A stretch of DNA of 12,228 nucleotides from Pseudomonadota bacterium (GTDB lineage Bacteria > Pseudomonadota > Gammaproteobacteria > Burkholderiales > SG8-39). How positions within the stretch are numbered: position 1 is the first letter of the stretch; every line of letters starts with the position of its first letter. The position numbers and the translations under genes were made by a program. The stretch lies in assembly GCA_021848555.1 (NCBI GenBank), contig JAJZUN010000036.1, forward strand, positions 1-12,228. Direction: 5' to 3'. The notes under the pieces were generated by a model that was not told the DNA's origin, did no database searches, and saw nothing but the letters and a program-made list of their open reading frames with translations. Positions 10,366 to 12,228 of the stretch are shown here, in pieces.

Positions 10366-11724
10366 ATGAACATTGTCATCCTCGCCGCCGGGCTGGGCAA
10401 GCGCATGCACTCGGATCTACCCAAAGTGCTGCACCCGCTGGCGGGCAGGCCTCTGCTCGCGCATGTTATCGCGACCGCGCGCGCGCTGAAGCCCGGCGTC
10501 ATTTGCGTCGTCTACGGCCATGGCGGCGAGCGTGTGCGCGAGGCGATAGCTCAGCCCGGTTTGATCTGGGCCAGGCAGGAGCCGCAGCTCGGCACCGGTC
10601 ACGCGCTCGCGCAGGCGCTGCCGCATCTGAATCCTAAGGCCCCGACCCTGGTGCTGTACGGCGACGTCCCGCTCACCCGGGCGCAATCGCTGAAAGACTT
10701 GATCGGCGCCGCGGGCAAAGGCGTGGCCCTGCTCACGGTCGAGCTGGACGACCCGCAGGGCTACGGCCGCATCGTCCGCAGCCGCGGCAGGATCAGGCGC
10801 ATCGTCGAGGAAAAGGACGCGACCGCGGCCGAGCGCGCGCTCGGCGAAGTCAACACCGGCATCATGGTGCTGCCGACCGCGCGGCTGAAAGCCTGGCTCG
10901 CGGGTTTGAAGAACAAGAATGCGCAGAAGGAGTACTACCTCACCGACGTCGTGGCGGCCGCGGTGGCCGACAAGCTGCCCGTCAGTTCGGCGGCGCCAGC
11001 CGCGGTCTGGGAAACCCTGGGGGTGAACAGCAAGGCGCAGCTGGCCGAACTCGAGCGCATCCATCAGCGGCAGAACGCGGCCAGGCTGATGGAGCAAGGC
11101 GCCACGCTGGCGGACCCGGCGCGCATCGACGTGCGCGGCAGCCTCGCTTGCGGGCGCGATGTGGCGATCGACGTCAATTGCGTGTTCGAGGGCGAGGTGG
11201 TGCTCGGTGCGGGCGTCAGCGTCGGCGCGAATTGCGTGCTGCGCGACGTGAAGGTCGACGCGGGCACCCGGATCGAGCCCTTCTGCCATCTCGACCAGGC
11301 CGACATCGGCGCGCGCTGCCGCATCGGCCCGTATGCGCGGCTGCGCCCGGGAACCACCCTGGCCGAGGAAGTGCATATCGGCAATTTCGTCGAGGTGAAG
11401 GCGAGCCAGATCGCGGCGCGCTCCAAGGCCAACCACCTCGCCTATGTCGGCGACACCACCGTGGGGCGCGACGTCAACATCGGCGCCGGCACCATCACCT
11501 GCAACTACGACGGCGCCAACAAACACCGCACCATCATCGAGGACGACGTGCACATCGGCTCCGACACCCAGCTGGTGGCGCCGGTGCGCGTCGGCAAGGG
11601 CGCGACCCTGGGCGCCGGCACCACGCTCACCCGGGACGCGCCCGAAGGCGCGCTCACCGTTTCGCGCGCCAAGCAGGTCACGATCACCGGCTGGAAGCGG
11701 CCGGTCAAAATCAAGAAATCATAA
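10366..11724 (+). CDS. glmU: bifunctional N-acetylglucosamine-1-phosphate uridyltransferase / glucosamine-1-phosphate acetyltransferase
   Basis: GlmU acetylates glucosamine-1-phosphate with acetyl-CoA and then joins the product to UMP from UTP, making UDP-GlcNAc for peptidoglycan and lipopolysaccharide. The 452 residues match the E. coli size (456). The N-terminal nucleotidyltransferase domain shows [18 protein letters not shown] at 6-23, with the UTP-contacting Lys20, and YGDVPL with metal-binding Asp100. EVNTGIMV and KEYYLTDVV follow. The C-terminal left-handed beta-helix acetyltransferase (about 230-452) has [26 protein letters not shown] with catalytic His357, and NYDGANK. ATG 10366 has only a weak GGA upstream (10350-10352); the ATG at 10358 is out of frame. 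glmS starts 21 nt downstream, so the two are co-transcribed. No defects are visible. Confidence 0.98.
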   Translation: MNIVILAAGLGKRMHSDLPKVLHPLAGRPLLAHVIATARALKPGVICVVYGHGGERVREAIAQPGLIWARQEPQLGTGHALAQALPHLNPKAPTLVLYGDVPLTRAQSLKDLIGAAGKGVALLTVELDDPQGYGRIVRSRGRIRRIVEEKDATAAERALGEVNTGIMVLPTARLKAWLAGLKNKNAQKEYYLTDVVAAAVADKLPVSSAAPAAVWETLGVNSKAQLAELERIHQRQNAARLMEQGATLADPARIDVRGSLACGRDVAIDVNCVFEGEVVLGAGVSVGANCVLRDVKVDAGTRIEPFCHLDQADIGARCRIGPYARLRPGTTLAEEVHIGNFVEVKASQIAARSKANHLAYVGDTTVGRDVNIGAGTITCNYDGANKHRTIIEDDVHIGSDTQLVAPVRVGKGATLGAGTTLTRDAPEGALTVSRAKQVTITGWKRPVKIKKS

Positions 11725-11745
11725 AGTCATAAGGGTCGAAAGCAG

Positions 11746-12228
11746 ATGTGCGGCATAGTCGGAGCGGTGGCCAAGCGCGATATTGTCCCGGTGTTGATCG
11801 AGGGCCTGCGCCGGCTCGAATACCGCGGCTACGACTCCTGCGGGGTCGCGGTCCATGACCCCTCGGGCGGCGGGCGGCTGCGGCGCGCGCGCACCGTGTC
11901 GCGGGTGGCTGACCTGGATGCGCAGGTGCGCGAGTCCGGGCTTACCGGCTCCACCGGCATCTGCCACACGCGCTGGGCCACGCACGGCGCGCCGGTCACG
12001 GCCAACGCCCACCCGATATTCAGCCGCGACGAAATCGCGGTGGTGCACAACGGCATCATCGAGAACTACGAAGAGCTGCGCACGCGCCTGAAGGCGCAGG
12101 GCTACGTGTTCGAGTCGCAGACCGACACCGAGGTCATCGCGCACCTGATCCACAGCCATTATGCGGGCGACCTGTTCCTGGCGGTGCAGCGCGCCGCGGC
12201 GCAGCTGCAGGGCGCCTATGCCATCGCC
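11746..12228 (+). CDS. glmS: glutamine-fructose-6-phosphate aminotransferase, N-terminal part (3' end outside window)
   Basis: GlmS makes glucosamine-6-phosphate from fructose-6-phosphate with glutamine as nitrogen donor, the first committed step toward UDP-GlcNAc. The window holds 161 codons, all within the class II glutamine amidotransferase domain; the two sugar-isomerase domains lie beyond the edge. ATG 11746 gives MCGIVGAV, placing the nucleophile Cys directly after Met. [34 protein letters not shown] and [12 protein letters not shown] follow in the expected order. The motif usually written GYDSAGVA has Cys for Ala here. AAGGG (11731-11735) lies 10 nt upstream. The 21-nt gap to glmU has no terminator. 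No glmS ribozyme is visible, as expected outside Gram-positives. Confidence 0.98.
   Translation, partial: MCGIVGAVAKRDIVPVLIEGLRRLEYRGYDSCGVAVHDPSGGGRLRRARTVSRVADLDAQVRESGLTGSTGICHTRWATHGAPVTANAHPIFSRDEIAVVHNGIIENYEELRTRLKAQGYVFESQTDTEVIAHLIHSHYAGDLFLAVQRAAAQLQGAYAIA

Noticed and set aside
10143..10502. 119-codon minus-strand ORF as a complete gene
   Set aside because: Only the last 59 or so residues resemble a permease. The upstream 60 codons are antisense to the start of glmU and look unrelated, so only the 3' part is called, as a remnant.
10417..11553. Antisense open frame of 378 codons opposite glmU
   Set aside because: It is a GC-bias shadow of glmU with low-complexity His/Ala/Arg-rich translation and no own start signals.

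Overview
This window looks like a chromosomal segment of a GC-rich betaproteobacterium. The lineage is inferred from the character of GltB, GltD, GlmU and GlmS and from the aroB-gltBD neighbourhood; nothing here fixes genus or species. Most of it is core metabolism on the + strand. It is interrupted by one minus-strand stretch (about 7.2-10.3 kb) that looks accessory.

Layout. 1-621 is the 3' part of aroB (3-dehydroquinate synthase, shikimate pathway). 622-851 is a non-coding gap with a well-formed sigma70-type promoter (TTGAAG-17-TAAAAT) and a leader of about 147 nt with several inverted repeats. 852-5516 is gltB and 5616-7058 is gltD, the large and small subunits of NADPH-dependent glutamate synthase (GOGAT). 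They are separated by a 99-nt spacer carrying a two-tier hairpin and a degenerate short repeat. A strong hairpin at 7147-7178 lies between gltD and a convergent gene and probably ends transcription from both sides.

The minus-strand stretch holds a 912-residue predicted lipoprotein (7223-9961) with a Thr/Gly-rich linker, several bacterial Ig-like (Big_1/invasin-type) modules and three clustered calcium-loop motifs. Its upstream region is an AT-rich island with a perfect -10 box, a perfect 8-12-8 inverted repeat and an exact IHF-consensus match. Further upstream on the same strand lies a 59-codon fragment (10143-10322) that reads as the C-terminal end of a PhnE-type phosphonate ABC-transporter permease with the rest of its gene missing.

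10366-11724 is glmU and 11746-12228 is the start of glmS. Together they cover the synthesis of glucosamine-6-phosphate and its later conversion to UDP-GlcNAc. GltBD and GlmS both use glutamine as nitrogen donor through related N-terminal-cysteine amidotransferase domains.

I see no CRISPR array, tRNA, rRNA, transposase, toxin-antitoxin pair or recognisable defence system. The parts most worth a second look are the lipoprotein with its unusual control region, the phnE remnant beside glmU, and the structured gltB leader.
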